The notes beneath the pieces were generated by a model that saw nothing but the letters and a program-made list of their open reading frames with translations, was not told the origin of the DNA and searched no databases. This document shows, one piece after another, positions 1 through 11,234 of a DNA stretch of 64,000 nucleotides; position 1 is the stretch's first letter, and each line of letters begins with the position of its first letter. Made by a program: the position numbers and the translations under genes. This DNA comes from Septoria linicola (taxonomy: Eukaryota; Ascomycota; Dothideomycetes; Mycosphaerellales; Mycosphaerellaceae): contig CP099426.1 in NCBI GenBank assembly GCA_024114885.1, forward strand, positions 1,364,001 to 1,428,000. The letters run 5' to 3'.

Positions 1-569
1 TAAAGCGATCACCGGAGCTGCTGGCAAACACTGAGCAAGGAGGCAACTAGAGACTGACACACTAATCGTTTATAATTACACGCATGCCACAACGCGAAGA
101 AAACACCATGACACGCTTTGACACGAACATCCGTGATCTTCACTTCCCCAGAGTCGGCAAACGCGTCTCCACTTCCCACCTCTCCTCCTGCATTCAGCTC
201 CTTCGCACTTGCTTGGCCAGCGCCAAACCACTGAGGATACGCGTGATTTGGTCTGACACGATGCCGAGTGTGCCATCCAACCCCGCTCGACTCGTGGACA
301 GACTGCGATGTCCCAGCTCCAGGAGGCTCAAGGTACACTGAACTTGTACCCTTTCTTTCTCCTGCTGACCTGCAGAGAGCATCCAACTGCTTAACGCGTG
401 GCGCGTCTCAAACATTTCGGAGTTGTTGTGGACGCAAGGTTTATGTTCGAGGGTCCAGCGACAGTTTGACGCTCCACCGCAGCTGCCAGATTGTGTTGTG
501 CACCACAGTCTGCATGATAACGTCCGGTTAAGTGATTGACTGCTTCATGATAACATTCAGACCGCCACC
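1..569. other. left-edge intergenic/promoter region
   Basis: Only short overlapping ORFs with no recognisable domain on either strand. The part next to 570 is presumably the promoter and 5' leader of the transhydrogenase gene; the bases just before its ATG (GCCACC) are a good eukaryotic start context. I see no repeat, RNA gene or mobile element. Confidence 0.5.
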
Positions 570-3500
570 ATGTGGCCTTCATGCCGGCCATTGAGGCCGC
601 AAGTCGCCCTGAGAGCTACAAGAAAGTCGGCGCGATCGAACTTGCTTCGTGGCCTGAACAGTACCAGGCTCTACTACCAAAGCTTCAGTAGACAACAAGA
701 AGCCGTAGCCGCAACGACACCAGCATCCAAGGATGAGCCGGTCACTCCGGAGGCCGAGCCAGTGAAAGCTATACCCTATGGCGACTTGATTGTAGGTGTC
801 CCTCTTGAAGTTCGAACTGGAGAAAAGAGAGTTGCGATTACACCAGAGAATGCCAAACTCCTCTTGAAGAAAGGTTTCAAGAAAGTGCTTATTGAACATG
901 GAGCTGGATTTGCTGCACAATTTCCCGCCCATGACTACGAGGCTGCCGGTGCGACTTTGGTCAATGCCAGCAGAGTATGGGACGACTCGGACATTGTTTT
1001 GAAAGTCCGCCCACCAAGACTTCGCAGCACCACGTTGTCGCCGAACAACTTCATTCATGGCTTCAAAGAAGGCGGAGTCATGATATCGATCCTACAGCCT
1101 GACATTGAACGAAACAAGAAGATCGTGCAGGCCTGTGTCGACAAGAAAATTACCACTTTTGCCATGGACAAAATTCCTCGCATCACTAGAGCTCAAACAT
1201 TTGACGTGCTATCCTCGATGGCAAACATTGCTGGCTACAAGGCAGTGCTCGAAGCCGCCAATCATTTTGGCCGCTACCTTACCGGTCAGACAACAGCAGC
1301 TGGTAAGGTTCCACCCTGCAAGGTCCTGGTCATCGGAGCGGGTGTAGCAGGTCTCAGTGCCATTGTGACCGCAAGAAGAATGGGAGCCATCGTGCGTGGC
1401 TTTGATACGAGATCGGCAGCGCGTGAGCAAGTCCAATCACTAGGAGCAGAATTCATTGAAGTCGAGATTGAGGAGACTGGTGACGGCGGAGGAGGTTATG
1501 CCAAAGTCATGAGCAAAGAATTCATCGAAGCTGAGATGAAGCTATTCATGGCGCAGGCTAAAGAAGTCGACATTATCATCACGACGGCTTTGATTCCCGG
1601 CAGGGCAGCTCCAACACTGATCACCGAAGAGATGGTGTCTGCAATGAAACCTGGATCGGTCATCGTCGATTTGGCTGCGGAAGCTGGAGGCAACTGCGAA
1701 GTCACCGTGCCAGGAGAGCTTACTCAACATCAAGGAGTGACTGTAATCGGTTACACAGATCTACCATCGAGATTGCCAACTCAGTCTTCGACTTTGTACT
1801 CCAACAACATCACGAAATTCTTACTCTCCATGTCGCCAAAAGAGGGGCACTTCGGAATCGATCTGAACGATGAAGTTGTGCGGAGGTCGATCGTCACATA
1901 CAACGGTGAACTCCTGCCGGCTCTGCCGCCTGTCGCACCTCCAGCACCTGCCCCAGCCAAAGTAGAAGAGAAGCAAGAAGAGATTGTCGCTCTGACGCCC
2001 TGGCAGAAGGCGGTCAGAGAGGTGACCGTGATCACAGGCGGCATGGGCACTGCTCTCGCACTTGGGAAGGCGACTGGGCCTATCTTCATGGGCAATGTGT
2101 TCACCTTCGGTCTCGCTGGTCTTATCGGCTACCGAGTCGTGTGGGGAGTTGCACCTGCACTTCATTCACCACTGATGTCTGTCACCAACGCAATCTCAGG
2201 AATGGTCGGTATCGGAGGCTTCTTCATCATGGGTGGTGGATACTTTCCTCAGACTCTGCCTCAGATGCTTGGTGCCGCTTCTGTTCTGCTGGCATTTGTC
2301 AACGTCTCTGGAGGCTTCGTCATCACGAAGCGTATGCTTGACATGTTCAGACGTCCAACAGATCCACCAGATTACCCATTACTGTATGCTGTTCCAGCAG
2401 TCTTGTTCGGCGGAGGCTTCTTGGCCGCGGCAACGACTGGTATGGCCGGATTGGTACAAGCTGGGTACCTTGTCAGTAGTCTGTTGTGTATTGGGTCGCT
2501 CACTGGTCTTGCCTCGCAAGCGACTGCACGATCTGGCAATCTTATGGGCATCTTGGGTGTCGGCTCGGGAGTCCTGGCATCCTTGGCGGCTGTTGGCTTT
2601 CCGATGGAGACACTGATTCAATTCATGGCCGTTGCTGGTGTCGGTAGTCTTGCTGGAGGTCTTATTGGTCGCCGCATCAGTCCTACAGAGTTGCCACAGA
2701 CAGTCGCTGCTCTGCACTCTGTTGTCGGTCTTGCAGCAGTCCTGACAAGTATCGGTTCGGTCATGGCCGCAGTCAACCATCTCGATCCTCTGCACATGGT
2801 GACAGGATATCTAGGCGTCTTGATCGGAGGTGTGACTTTCACGGGATCGATTGTCGCTTTCCTGAAACTTGCTGGCAAGATGTCTTCGCGACCCACTATT
2901 CTGCCGGGCCGACATGTGATCAATGGTGGAATGGTAGCTGCAAACGCTGCCACCTTAGGCTTCTTCCTTACTTGTGCTCCTGGCGCACCCGCCATTGCTG
3001 CAACCTGCTTGGGTGTCAATACGGCCCTCAGCTTTGCCAAAGGATATACAACGACGGCAGCAATCGGAGGTGCTGATATGCCAGTGGTCATCACTGTGCT
3101 CAACGCTTACTCTGGATTTGCTCTCGTGGCAGAAGGCTTCATGCTCAACTCCCCCATTCTCACGACTGTCGGCTCACTTATTGGGGTGTCAGGCTCCATC
3201 CTCTCTTATATCATGTGTGTTGCAATGAACCGCAGCATCACGAATGTCCTCTTCGGTGGTATCTCTGCACCAGCCTCAACCAACCACAAGGTCGAAGGCG
3301 AGATCACCAAGACATCTGTCGAGGAGACTGTTGACACGATGAAGAATGCTCAGAAAGTTGTTATTGTCGTCGGCTACGGAATGGCTGTCGCGAAAGCGCA
3401 ATATCCAATCGCAGACATTGTGCAGATGTTGAGAGCCATGGGATGTGAGGTCAAATTTGCAATTCATCCGGTTGCCGGACGTATGCCAGGACAATGCAAT

Positions 3501-3888
3501 GTCTTGCTTGCCGAAGCCTCTGTGCCGTACGACATTGTGCTCGAGATGGACGAGATCAACGAAGAGGGCTTCGACGATGTCGATCTCACACTTGTGATCG
3601 GAGCTAACGATACTGTGAACCCGATTGCATTGCAGAAGGACAGGTGGGTAAAAGCCAATTCTTCAGAGTATGATAACCTGCTAATTTCTCCTGTGCAGCC
3701 CGATTGCTGGTATGCCCATTATCGATGCTTACAAGAGTAAGCAAGTCATTGTTATGAAACGTGGAATGGGTTCTGGATACGCTGATATTGTCAACCCAAT
3801 GTTCTATGCACCGAACACAAAGATGTTGTTTGGCGATGCTAAGCAGACTTGCGATGCTATCAAGACTGCACTAGATGCTGCCAAGTAG
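570..3888 (+). CDS. NAD(P) transhydrogenase, mitochondrial (fused alpha-beta)
   Basis: Proton-translocating transhydrogenase of the inner mitochondrial membrane, which uses the proton gradient to move hydride from NADH to NADP+ and so supplies matrix NADPH. Exons 570-3643 and 3699-3888 (55-nt intron, GTGGGT..GCAG, branch CTAAT) give 1087 residues, the usual length of the single-chain eukaryotic form. In order: Arg/Ser-rich mitochondrial presequence (about residues 1-45), NAD(H)-binding domain I with a Rossmann segment VIGAGVAGLSAI (about 252-263), a Pro/Ala linker near 455, a block of about 13 membrane helices (about 485-860), then the NADP(H)-binding domain III with VVGYGMAVAKAQY and HPVAGRMPGQ. 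Read without splicing, the last exon is lost; splicing restores a C-terminus with GMPIIDA and MKRGMGSGYA. The ATG has a strong context. No neighbour shares the pathway. Confidence 0.97.
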
Positions 3889-4314
3889 ATTAGAGATATC
3901 GACTGCGTTTGCCATAGCTTCGAAGGTGTGAGTAGTTGGAGATATGGGGTATAATCTTGCCCTGCCATCAACAATTCTCTCTCGAGTTCCAAGTGCCTTA
4001 CTGTGGTGTTGCATGGTCTGCAAGTAGTGATTCTTCCAATGCATTGGCACTCATTTCTGGGAATAAGGTTAAGGTTTGGCCTGTCAGAGGGGTTGCAACG
4101 GTAAACACGGCCAAAATCCCCAAGCCTCCTCTCTCATGGTGAACACATATATGCTCGAGATCTGAAAGTCATTGTTTTGCCTGTACGCTCGTCAAATTCC
4201 TGCATGCTATTCATCATCCTCTGAGCCACTAAGCTCGCAATTGAAGGACGTACACCAGCCAGAACCCTGAGGCCTTATTCCACAGATCCCGACTCCCAAC
4301 TACATTCTCTCAAA
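3889..4314. other. intergenic region
   Basis: About 430 bases holding the transhydrogenase 3' end and the presumed promoter of the next gene. No coding potential was recognised on either strand. Confidence 0.5.
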
Positions 4315-5061
4315 ATGGCCCAAACCGTCGGAAAATCAGGCTTCCTCCCCCTCCTTCCAGCAACCCTCTTCCTCCTCAACTCCCTCGCCTGGCTTCCCCT
4401 CGAATCCTACTGTCACCTCTGGTTCGAAAACGGGCTTCCCACCTACAACTGGAAAATCGAATCCCTCTCCGACCTAGGCGTGAACTACCGCCAAGTCCAC
4501 GAACTCAAGCACTACAATGTCACATCCTACGCCTTTCAGTACATGAATGCGAATTTCATTCAAGCTGGCGTCGCTTTCGCTCTGGCACAGTTGGGACTGA
4601 TTTGGATGACAAGACGTAATGTCACTACGCAAACGGCGTTTTTGAGAACGGTGCGAGCTGTGTTGAGTCTGTTTGTGTTGGGGGGTTTCGTTCTCATTGG
4701 GACGATTCATGGAGGGCCGAGAGAGAAGTTTTGGAAGATTATTGGGTGGCATTGGTTTGGTTGGGGGATGGTTGCTATTGCGGGGAATTTGAACTCGTTT
4801 CTTTCGACTGTGAGGGCGAATCAGGTTGGTGCTTTTGAGGGGAATCAGATTTATCGGTTGGTGAGTTCGATGTTGGCGGGGTTTGGGATTTATAGTTATT
4901 ATCGATTTAATACGTTGGGAGTGTGGGATTTTGAGACGCCGATTGGGTTGTGGCAGAGAGGGATTGTGTATCCGGTGCTGGTGTGGGAATTGTTGACGGG
5001 AGGGTTTATGTTGATGGACGCGTTTTCTGGACAGGCTGGTGGGAAGGTCAAGAAAGGCTAG
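4315..5061 (+). CDS. small multi-pass membrane protein, DUF998-like
   Basis: Uninterrupted 248-residue ORF. Hydrophobic segments lie at about 10-30, 78-95, 110-130, 142-160, 180-196 and 210-232, so a protein with five or six membrane helices is likely. The motif SLSDLGVN near residue 49 and the overall layout recall the DUF998 family of membrane proteins of unknown function; this is a weak family call. No catalytic residues are evident. The base composition changes inside the gene: the first 250 nt are very rich in C on the coding strand (third positions mostly C), the last 400 nt are rich in G and T. The function is unknown. The ATG follows CAAA and no better upstream start is visible. Confidence 0.8.
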   Translation: MAQTVGKSGFLPLLPATLFLLNSLAWLPLESYCHLWFENGLPTYNWKIESLSDLGVNYRQVHELKHYNVTSYAFQYMNANFIQAGVAFALAQLGLIWMTRRNVTTQTAFLRTVRAVLSLFVLGGFVLIGTIHGGPREKFWKIIGWHWFGWGMVAIAGNLNSFLSTVRANQVGAFEGNQIYRLVSSMLAGFGIYSYYRFNTLGVWDFETPIGLWQRGIVYPVLVWELLTGGFMLMDAFSGQAGGKVKKG

Positions 5062-5755
5062 GCAGAGAGAAGAACGGCAGGGGGAGCTCGAGATAAGGAA
5101 TCACGGCGTGGTGAGGAGGTTAGCAAGAGCTTCTTGTCGATGTTGTGTGTAACCTTTAGCATGTGTCGTTCACACTGTGGCTTGGATCTGTCGTCCGCAG
5201 ATCAAGCTAGGTACTTTGAAACATGAGGTCTCTAGCCAAGCCTTCTGTACAACATGATGAACAGCCTGGGGTACCTTGTGAACGCTACCTCTGCTCGGCT
5301 ATCTTGCTTCCGTACCCGTGTCTAAATCAGCCAGATCGTCGGTTGCATTGCCCAATAGCTGTTGCACCTGATGCCACTGCAAGGACAAGCTGGCTTTGGC
5401 AACTCTGGTGAAAGCCTGTTTTGATGGTCACATAGCCGCTCTGACCTTCTATTGCCGATGGTAAGTGGGTAGGTCTCACATCTCGCAAGCGGGATGATGT
5501 TAGAATCCTAGCACAATACAGCTTAAGATTAATGATGTGCGCTTGGTGTCTGTGAGGTAACAGCTTGACTGCCTGCGGTTGAGGGTTATCCGGAAGCCGA
5601 GTGAAGTGGGCTCAGCAGTGATATGTCTCTTGATCCGCCATTAGGGCCGTGCTGACGTCTTCAGTATCGAACTTCACTCACGGAAGACGGCCTGAGTGGC
5701 AGAAGCAGAACTGACAGCCCGGCGCGAAGCAGTTGAGCTCCATTGAGAATCCCAG
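5062..5755. other. intergenic region
   Basis: About 690 bases with only unconvincing ORFs of about 60 codons. Probably a 3' end followed by the promoter of the methyltransferase gene. No repeat or RNA gene recognised. Confidence 0.5.
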
Positions 5756-6541
5756 ATGACGAGCAATGGAGCCACTGCCCAAGAGCAGTACGATGTCATC
5801 GCAAAGCAATATGCAACAAGAGGCAGCATTCCACATTCAAAGCTGGAATTCGAGCTTTGTAAACGAGCTCTTGGAGACTGCACAGGATATCGCGTCCTCG
5901 ATCTTGCAGGTGGAACGGGAGTACATTCCACATTCGCCATAGAAGCTGGTGCTTCGCACATCGATGTGGTCGACATAAGTGACAAGATGATGCATATTGG
6001 GGTGGACATCGAACGCCAAGCGGGGCGAGACATCATTCGCTGGCACAAGGCAGATATCATCCCACCACTGAAGAAGGCGCTGCCGGATCTTGCCCACGAG
6101 AGCTATGATCTTGTCCTTGCGATGTGGCCGTGGGATTACGCTGGGACTTTCCAAGAATATGTTGGCATCTGGAGAAATGTTGCGGCATACTTGAAGCCGG
6201 GAGGAAGACTCATTGGGAGCAGAATCGTCAATCCTTGGGGTTCCGCATTGCAGACTGGCAAGTACGGCGCAAAGTGCGAATTGATTCAGCAGACTGAAGC
6301 AAAGGGCGTGAAGGTGCTCGTTACTGTCGATACCGAACCGCCATTTAGATTTGAATCAGTTGCGACAGAGGCCAGCTTGAGGGGCGAGACGTACGTACCA
6401 AACAAGCTTGGTATCGTCGAGCTTTGCAACCTACCAATCGAGGAGACTGCAACGGTCAAGGCAGATCCGGACTTCTGGAAAGACTGTATGGAGGACCCTT
6501 ACTTTGCTGTCTTTACGGGCAAGAAAAAATCTCAGTCATGA
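5756..6541 (+). CDS. class I SAM-dependent methyltransferase
   Basis: Intronless 261-residue protein. The S-adenosylmethionine site is visible as motif I, VLDLAGGTGVHS (about residues 46-57), followed by an acidic end of strand beta-2 (DVVDIS, about 72-77) and motif IV-like YDLVLAMWPW (about 117-126); LKPGGRLIGS (about 147-156) is the usual post-motif strand. This is the Methyltransf_11/25 type fold and the substrate cannot be told. There is no signal peptide, so it is presumably cytosolic. The ATG at 5756 is the first in frame. It ends 141 nt before the stop of the convergent esterase gene. The distance to other possible metabolic genes is too great to infer a pathway. Confidence 0.9.
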   Translation: MTSNGATAQEQYDVIAKQYATRGSIPHSKLEFELCKRALGDCTGYRVLDLAGGTGVHSTFAIEAGASHIDVVDISDKMMHIGVDIERQAGRDIIRWHKADIIPPLKKALPDLAHESYDLVLAMWPWDYAGTFQEYVGIWRNVAAYLKPGGRLIGSRIVNPWGSALQTGKYGAKCELIQQTEAKGVKVLVTVDTEPPFRFESVATEASLRGETYVPNKLGIVELCNLPIEETATVKADPDFWKDCMEDPYFAVFTGKKKSQS

Positions 6542-6682
6542 TACAGCTTCTATGTTCTTGTACAGTCTTTTTCGTGGCGTGTCGTCATTCGTGCCAGTGT
6601 GATTCTACTGGCGTTGGAGCCTGGCGCAGAGTCTTTTCTCTCCGAGCTCCTCGAACAGAAAGAGACACCACCATCACTTGGC

Positions 6683-8609
6683 CTAGTCCTCCGGGACTTC
6701 TGATTTCTGCCACCAGAATTCGCATTCGTCCTTGGCCCACTCATCATGCACGAACTGAGCGGCAACACCGACGTTTGAGCCGCCAGCAGCTTCATCGTTG
6801 CCCTTGCCGAAGATCATGGTCCGCCCGCTGTTATCATGCTTGCTGTATGGCTTCCACTCTGGTCGCTCAACGGCCTTGCGTCCTTGCAACTTCATTGGGT
6901 CGCCTGTAACTATGAAGCTAGTGACGTAGGAGTTGAAGTACTTGGCAATCTCATCCTGAGTGGGAGAGATGTCGCGTACCAGAGGTGACATTGTCTCATA
7001 CCAGATCTGGTCACCGTGGTTGGCGCCACCGATAACGGTCTTGTTGACAGCCCAGTGATATTGGTAGACAGGCGCGTCCTGACCTTGACTGGCACAGTGA
7101 GAAGTCTGCCTCACGGGGCACACATAAGCGTAATTGCCGTAAGCAGCCTCGACGCGCTTGTATTGCTCGCCAATGCCAAGCTCGGACAATTTCCTGCCAT
7201 CAACGTAAGGCGAGTTGCTATCTTTGGCCGGGTCGGGGTAGAGTTGCTCCAGTCTCGTCAAATCACTCTTGCTCAATTGCGGCAGGAGAGTCGAAAAGAA
7301 ATCGGTAAAGTCAGAGCCAGTCTGGGTCGTCTTCGGCACATACATAGTGCCCTCGTTGTGGTTGAACCCAGTCATGATTGGCACTTTGTGCCATTGGCCA
7401 GACTTCCAGGCATCAAGTGGTCGTCGAGAAATGATGTCGTTGTCCAAAACAGGCTGCCACGCCCATCTGACTGAAGGATTGTATTCGTCAAAAACAGCAG
7501 TCTGGGCTGCTTGAACAGCCTCCGTCGATGCCTTACGCAGACATGAGAGCACGTCAACGCCAGACGCCTTAGTATCGCAGCCAACTTGTGAGGTAAATTT
7601 CTCGAACTGTACTTGATGCAGCTTCGAGTCAGCTGGGTGCACAGCACGCGATGTCGCTGCTCCAGACTCTATGATGGCCTTGTGAAACAGCTTTCGCTTC
7701 TCGTTGACGTCCATGATGTGGTGGCCGATTGAGTGCGCACCAGCGCTGAGACCAGCGATAGTTACGTCGTCGGGATTGCCACCTAGCTTGGGTCAGATAA
7801 TTCACAATGTAATGAGGTCACCAGCGAAACTTACCAAAGTTTTCGATGTTCTTCGCAACCCATTCTAGAACCAGCTTCTGATCGTGCAGACCAAGATTGA
7901 GCAGGCCTTGCTTCTCAGTCACTTCGCTGTTCAGGAAGCCCAGCGCTCCAATCCGGTAGTTGAACGACAAAGCGATGAATGGCTCCTCAGAATTGGCCAG
8001 CATAGATGCAGTGTCATGCATGGCGGCAAATCCACGATTGAAAGCTCCTCCATGTATGTACACGAGCACAGGGAGTTTAGCATTGGCGAATGTGCCTCTC
8101 CATCGAAAGACGTTCAGTGTCAAGCAGTCTTCGCTGGACTCGAGCCATGGCGTGCCTGGAATACGGAGTAGCTGCTTGCCTGGACATCTGTAACGTGTTA
8201 ATATCGTGCCATAGTCTAGCAATTACAGCATTCGTGCATACCTCCGCGAGTAGTCGGCGGCTTGAATTGTCTCGTTGCTATCGGCCAAGGGCACAGGTTT
8301 CGCAAATCTAAGCTCTCCTACAGGTGCTTCTGCGTATCGGATGCCCAAGAATGCTTCAATCGGGACCGGGTGGTCATTGCTATCCAGCACTTTGCCAACG
8401 AAAGTTCCCTTAGCTGTCTCAGCGACAGGAACCTGCTCGATGTTCCATCCTTCGAGCGAGAAAAACGATTGGACAGAGTCGTGAACTGCAGGAACGAGGT
8501 TGTAGAGAACTAAAAACGCTAGCAGAGGAGCAGCAAGGAAACGGATCCCGAGACTTTTAGATTTGCGAGTCGATTGCTGCCCTCTCTGAACTCCTTCAAA
8601 CTTCTCCAT
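6683..8609 (-). CDS. type-B carboxylesterase/lipase with N-terminal membrane anchor
   Basis: Alpha/beta-hydrolase of the cholinesterase/carboxylesterase family. Exons 8609-8242, 8187-7835 and 7782-6683 (introns of 54 and 52 nt, both GT-AG) close in frame to give 606 residues. Visible signatures: ESSEDCLTLNVFR, the oxyanion loop YIHGGAF, the nucleophile elbow GLSAGAHS (Ser of GxSxG), the acid in HNEGT, and the His in NHGDQIW. Near the N-terminus there is a short basic tail (STRKSKS), then a hydrophobic stretch of about 19 residues (LAAPLLAFLVLYNLV); with no cleavage-like site this reads as a type II anchor with the catalytic domain in the lumen or outside. The open frame extends 63 codons upstream of 8609 but has no ATG there, so 8609 is chosen. 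The substrate is unknown. Its stop faces the methyltransferase stop. Confidence 0.9.
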
Positions 8610-9192
8610 CTTGACAACACTGCAACTTTCATCCCATTGCGAAGTGCTGGACCTGACCTTTATAATGCAAGGATTTCGTCGTGTGTCTTGGTAAACCTCG
8701 GCGGGCCTAGCCTGTTCCACATTCTGTTCCGACGTAGGCGACGCGGTTTTGTCGCTGTGGGAAAGCTTCCGCTGCTCGTTATCGCATTCGAAAGCCACAC
8801 TATATCATTGCTGCGCTTCGCTTCGAACGCCGTGTTCGCTCACTATACGACACGGCCAATGCCTCCAATCTGTCTCTTGGCCTGCAAAGGACAACAGTAA
8901 TCCCATCCTTCGCAACATAAGCAAGGCTGCTGGCTCCAATGCCAAGCACACTCAGGCTTGCCCGCTATCTGCCCCATGGGCAGAGACGACTTAGGCGAGA
9001 TATGACTACGGCCAAAGCCCCTCTTCATAGATGGAGGGGCATTTCTGCCGAAGTTGAACAGCGGGTAGGCAGATAACAAAGGCGATAAGTACTCAGAATT
9101 GGATGGTCCTGTTTAATAGCAGATGGGCCCGGGTCATCGTTTTGAGGCCGCTGCTTTGATCTTGCTTCTCCGTCTGCTTCTGAAATTCCAAG
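8610..9192. promoter_or_regulatory. divergent promoter region (esterase / MFS permease)
   Basis: Intergenic stretch between two divergent starts (8609 on minus, 9193 on plus). It must hold both promoters. Within 8610-8798 the minus-strand frame stays open but lacks an ATG and is treated as 5' leader. I could not identify specific binding sites. Confidence 0.45.
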
Positions 9193-10872
9193 ATGGCTCA
9201 ATCAGACTCAAACGCCATCGAGCTGGAGCTTAAAGACGAGAAGAAGACGTTGGACAGAGTTGTATCTAATGCTGCCTCAGACTTGAAAGCTGGTGAGGTC
9301 GTGGATCTTGATCAGGTATGTATCATATTCAGGCTGCTGAATTGTGTCTATTCTGACATGCACAGGCCGAGATATTCCTTCAGAAGCATAATATCACGCA
9401 CCATGATCTCAATGCTCTGCTCGAAGACTCCGAAGGCATGAAGCGACTGGTCAAACGAGTAGATTGGATGCTCATGCCATTGCTTTGCGGCACATTTCTG
9501 CTGCAGTACATTGACAAGCAGTCACTCTCGTACGCCGCCGTCTTCGATTTGTTTCCCACAACGCATACGACGCAAGATCAGTACTCTTGGCTGATCTCAC
9601 TCTTCTACTTCGGCTACCTGGTCGCAGAATGGCCCGCTTCCTACATCGCTCAAAAGCTACCAACAGGCAAGGTCGTGTCAATCACGGTCATCGTCTGGGG
9701 CTCCATCTTGATGCTCATGGCTGCTTGCCAGAACTTTGCGGGACTTGCTGCATGTCGCTTTCTGCTGGGATGTTTCGAATCGATGATCACTCCGGTCTTC
9801 ATGATGATCGTCGGCCAGTGGTATCAGCGTAAAGAACAACCTGCCCGAGCCGGACTGTTTTACTGCTTCAATGGCGTTGGCGCGTCTACTGGCGGAATCC
9901 TATTCTTCGCGGTTGGCCAAGCTAAGGGCTTCGATGTGTGGAGGAGCATCTTCATCCTCGCCGGAGGCATGACTGTCTGCTGGGGAGTCTTGCTCCTCTT
10001 CTTTCTTCCGGACAATATCATGGATGCTAAAAGATTCAGCAACCAGGAGAAGGCAATGTTGATTGCGAGGTCCCAGCAAAATCAGACTGGTGTATTCAGC
10101 AAGAAGATCAAGATTGTCCAAGTCAAGGAAGCTCTCGTCGACCCGCAGATCTGGCTACTGTTCTTCTTCGTCCTGCTCAACGAGACAGTGAACGGAGGAC
10201 TGGCGAACTTCTCCAAGCTGATCATAAAAGGACTCGCTAATGGCGATGCTTTATTGACGACCGCGTATGGCATACCTACCGGCTGTTTCCAGGTGGCCTT
10301 CGTGTTCAGCGGACCTTGGCTCGCTGGGCGATTCAAGAATATTCGCACGTATATCATGCCACTCTACGTCTGCCCAACGATTATAGCTACTGCACTGCTG
10401 TGGCAGCTGCCTCATACCGCAGAGCATAACAAGGGTCTCTTGATCTGCAATTACATAGCGGGCAGCTATGTTGCCTCTCTGGTCATCGCCCTGCAGCTCC
10501 CAGCCAACAATGTCGGAGGCTACACAAAACGTGTAACAGCTACGGCATTTGTGTTCCTCGCCTACTGCGCTGTAAGTCAGCCTTCACATCAGCAGACCAA
10601 GGTCCTAAGCTAACATCGTACAGGGCAACATCATTGGCCCGCACTGCTTTCTAGCAAGTGAAGCGCCGACATACTCGACCGGCTGCACTGTAACAATGTG
10701 CTGTGCGGCAGGTCAAGTCGTCTTGTCGTTTTGCATTCGTGCTCTGCTCATTCGCAGGAATAAGAAGAGAGACGAGCTGTACGGTCCAGCTCCGGCAGGT
10801 CAGGCGCTGACTGAGGGCATGATTGAGGATAAGACGGATTTTGAGAACCCAAACTTTAGATACAGCTACTAG
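9193..10872 (+). CDS. MFS transporter, allantoate/anion:cation symporter (Dal5-like)
   Basis: Plasma-membrane major facilitator permease. Exons 9193-9315, 9366-10571 and 10624-10872 (introns of 50 and 52 nt) give 525 residues. The start of helix 1 reads KRVDWMLMPLLCGTFLLQYIDKQSLSYAA, cut here to its key parts: the (D/R)xxxLPL-type opening and the YIDKQSLSYA signature of the ACS/Dal5 branch. About 12 hydrophobic helices follow, with the central loop around residues 245-275. The short third exon supplies helix 12 and a charged C-terminal tail ending in FRYSY. Dal5-like proteins carry allantoate, ureidosuccinate, vitamins or small carboxylates; the substrate cannot be assigned. The gene is divergent from a carboxylesterase, which is suggestive but not proof of joint use. 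Confidence 0.92.
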
Positions 10873-11234
10873 CAATGATTCAATTATGCGATATGAAAGT
10901 CCGTTAAGTGTAAGCCAAACAGAGAGATCTCAGGCTCTCCGGCTGCTCGCAAGGGTACATGTTCCAGGAGCCTTCATATGATGTACTGCAACACGCATCG
11001 CAACCAAGTCTCTAAACAGCTTCCTACCATCATGTCATTAGTAACACTGTTTCTTGCCGGCGACAATACAACACCAAAATCGTCGCCATAGTCAGCACTC
11101 TCGCCTCACGCTGGCCTATCACAACCCCATCCCTGCAAATCTTTTTCCAGCCAGGACACGCTCAATCAGCAGACAAGAAACACACGCATGCCACACCACT
11201 TTGAAAACCGCTTCTAGTTCTTCCTCGTGACAAG
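10873..11234. other. intergenic region
   Basis: About 360 bases between the MFS stop and the Pex11-like start. It has 3' processing and promoter sequence only; no coding signal seen. Confidence 0.45.

Noticed and set aside
2618..3103. 161-codon ORF antisense to the transhydrogenase
   Set aside because: Shadow of the membrane-helix coding region; the sense protein is certain.
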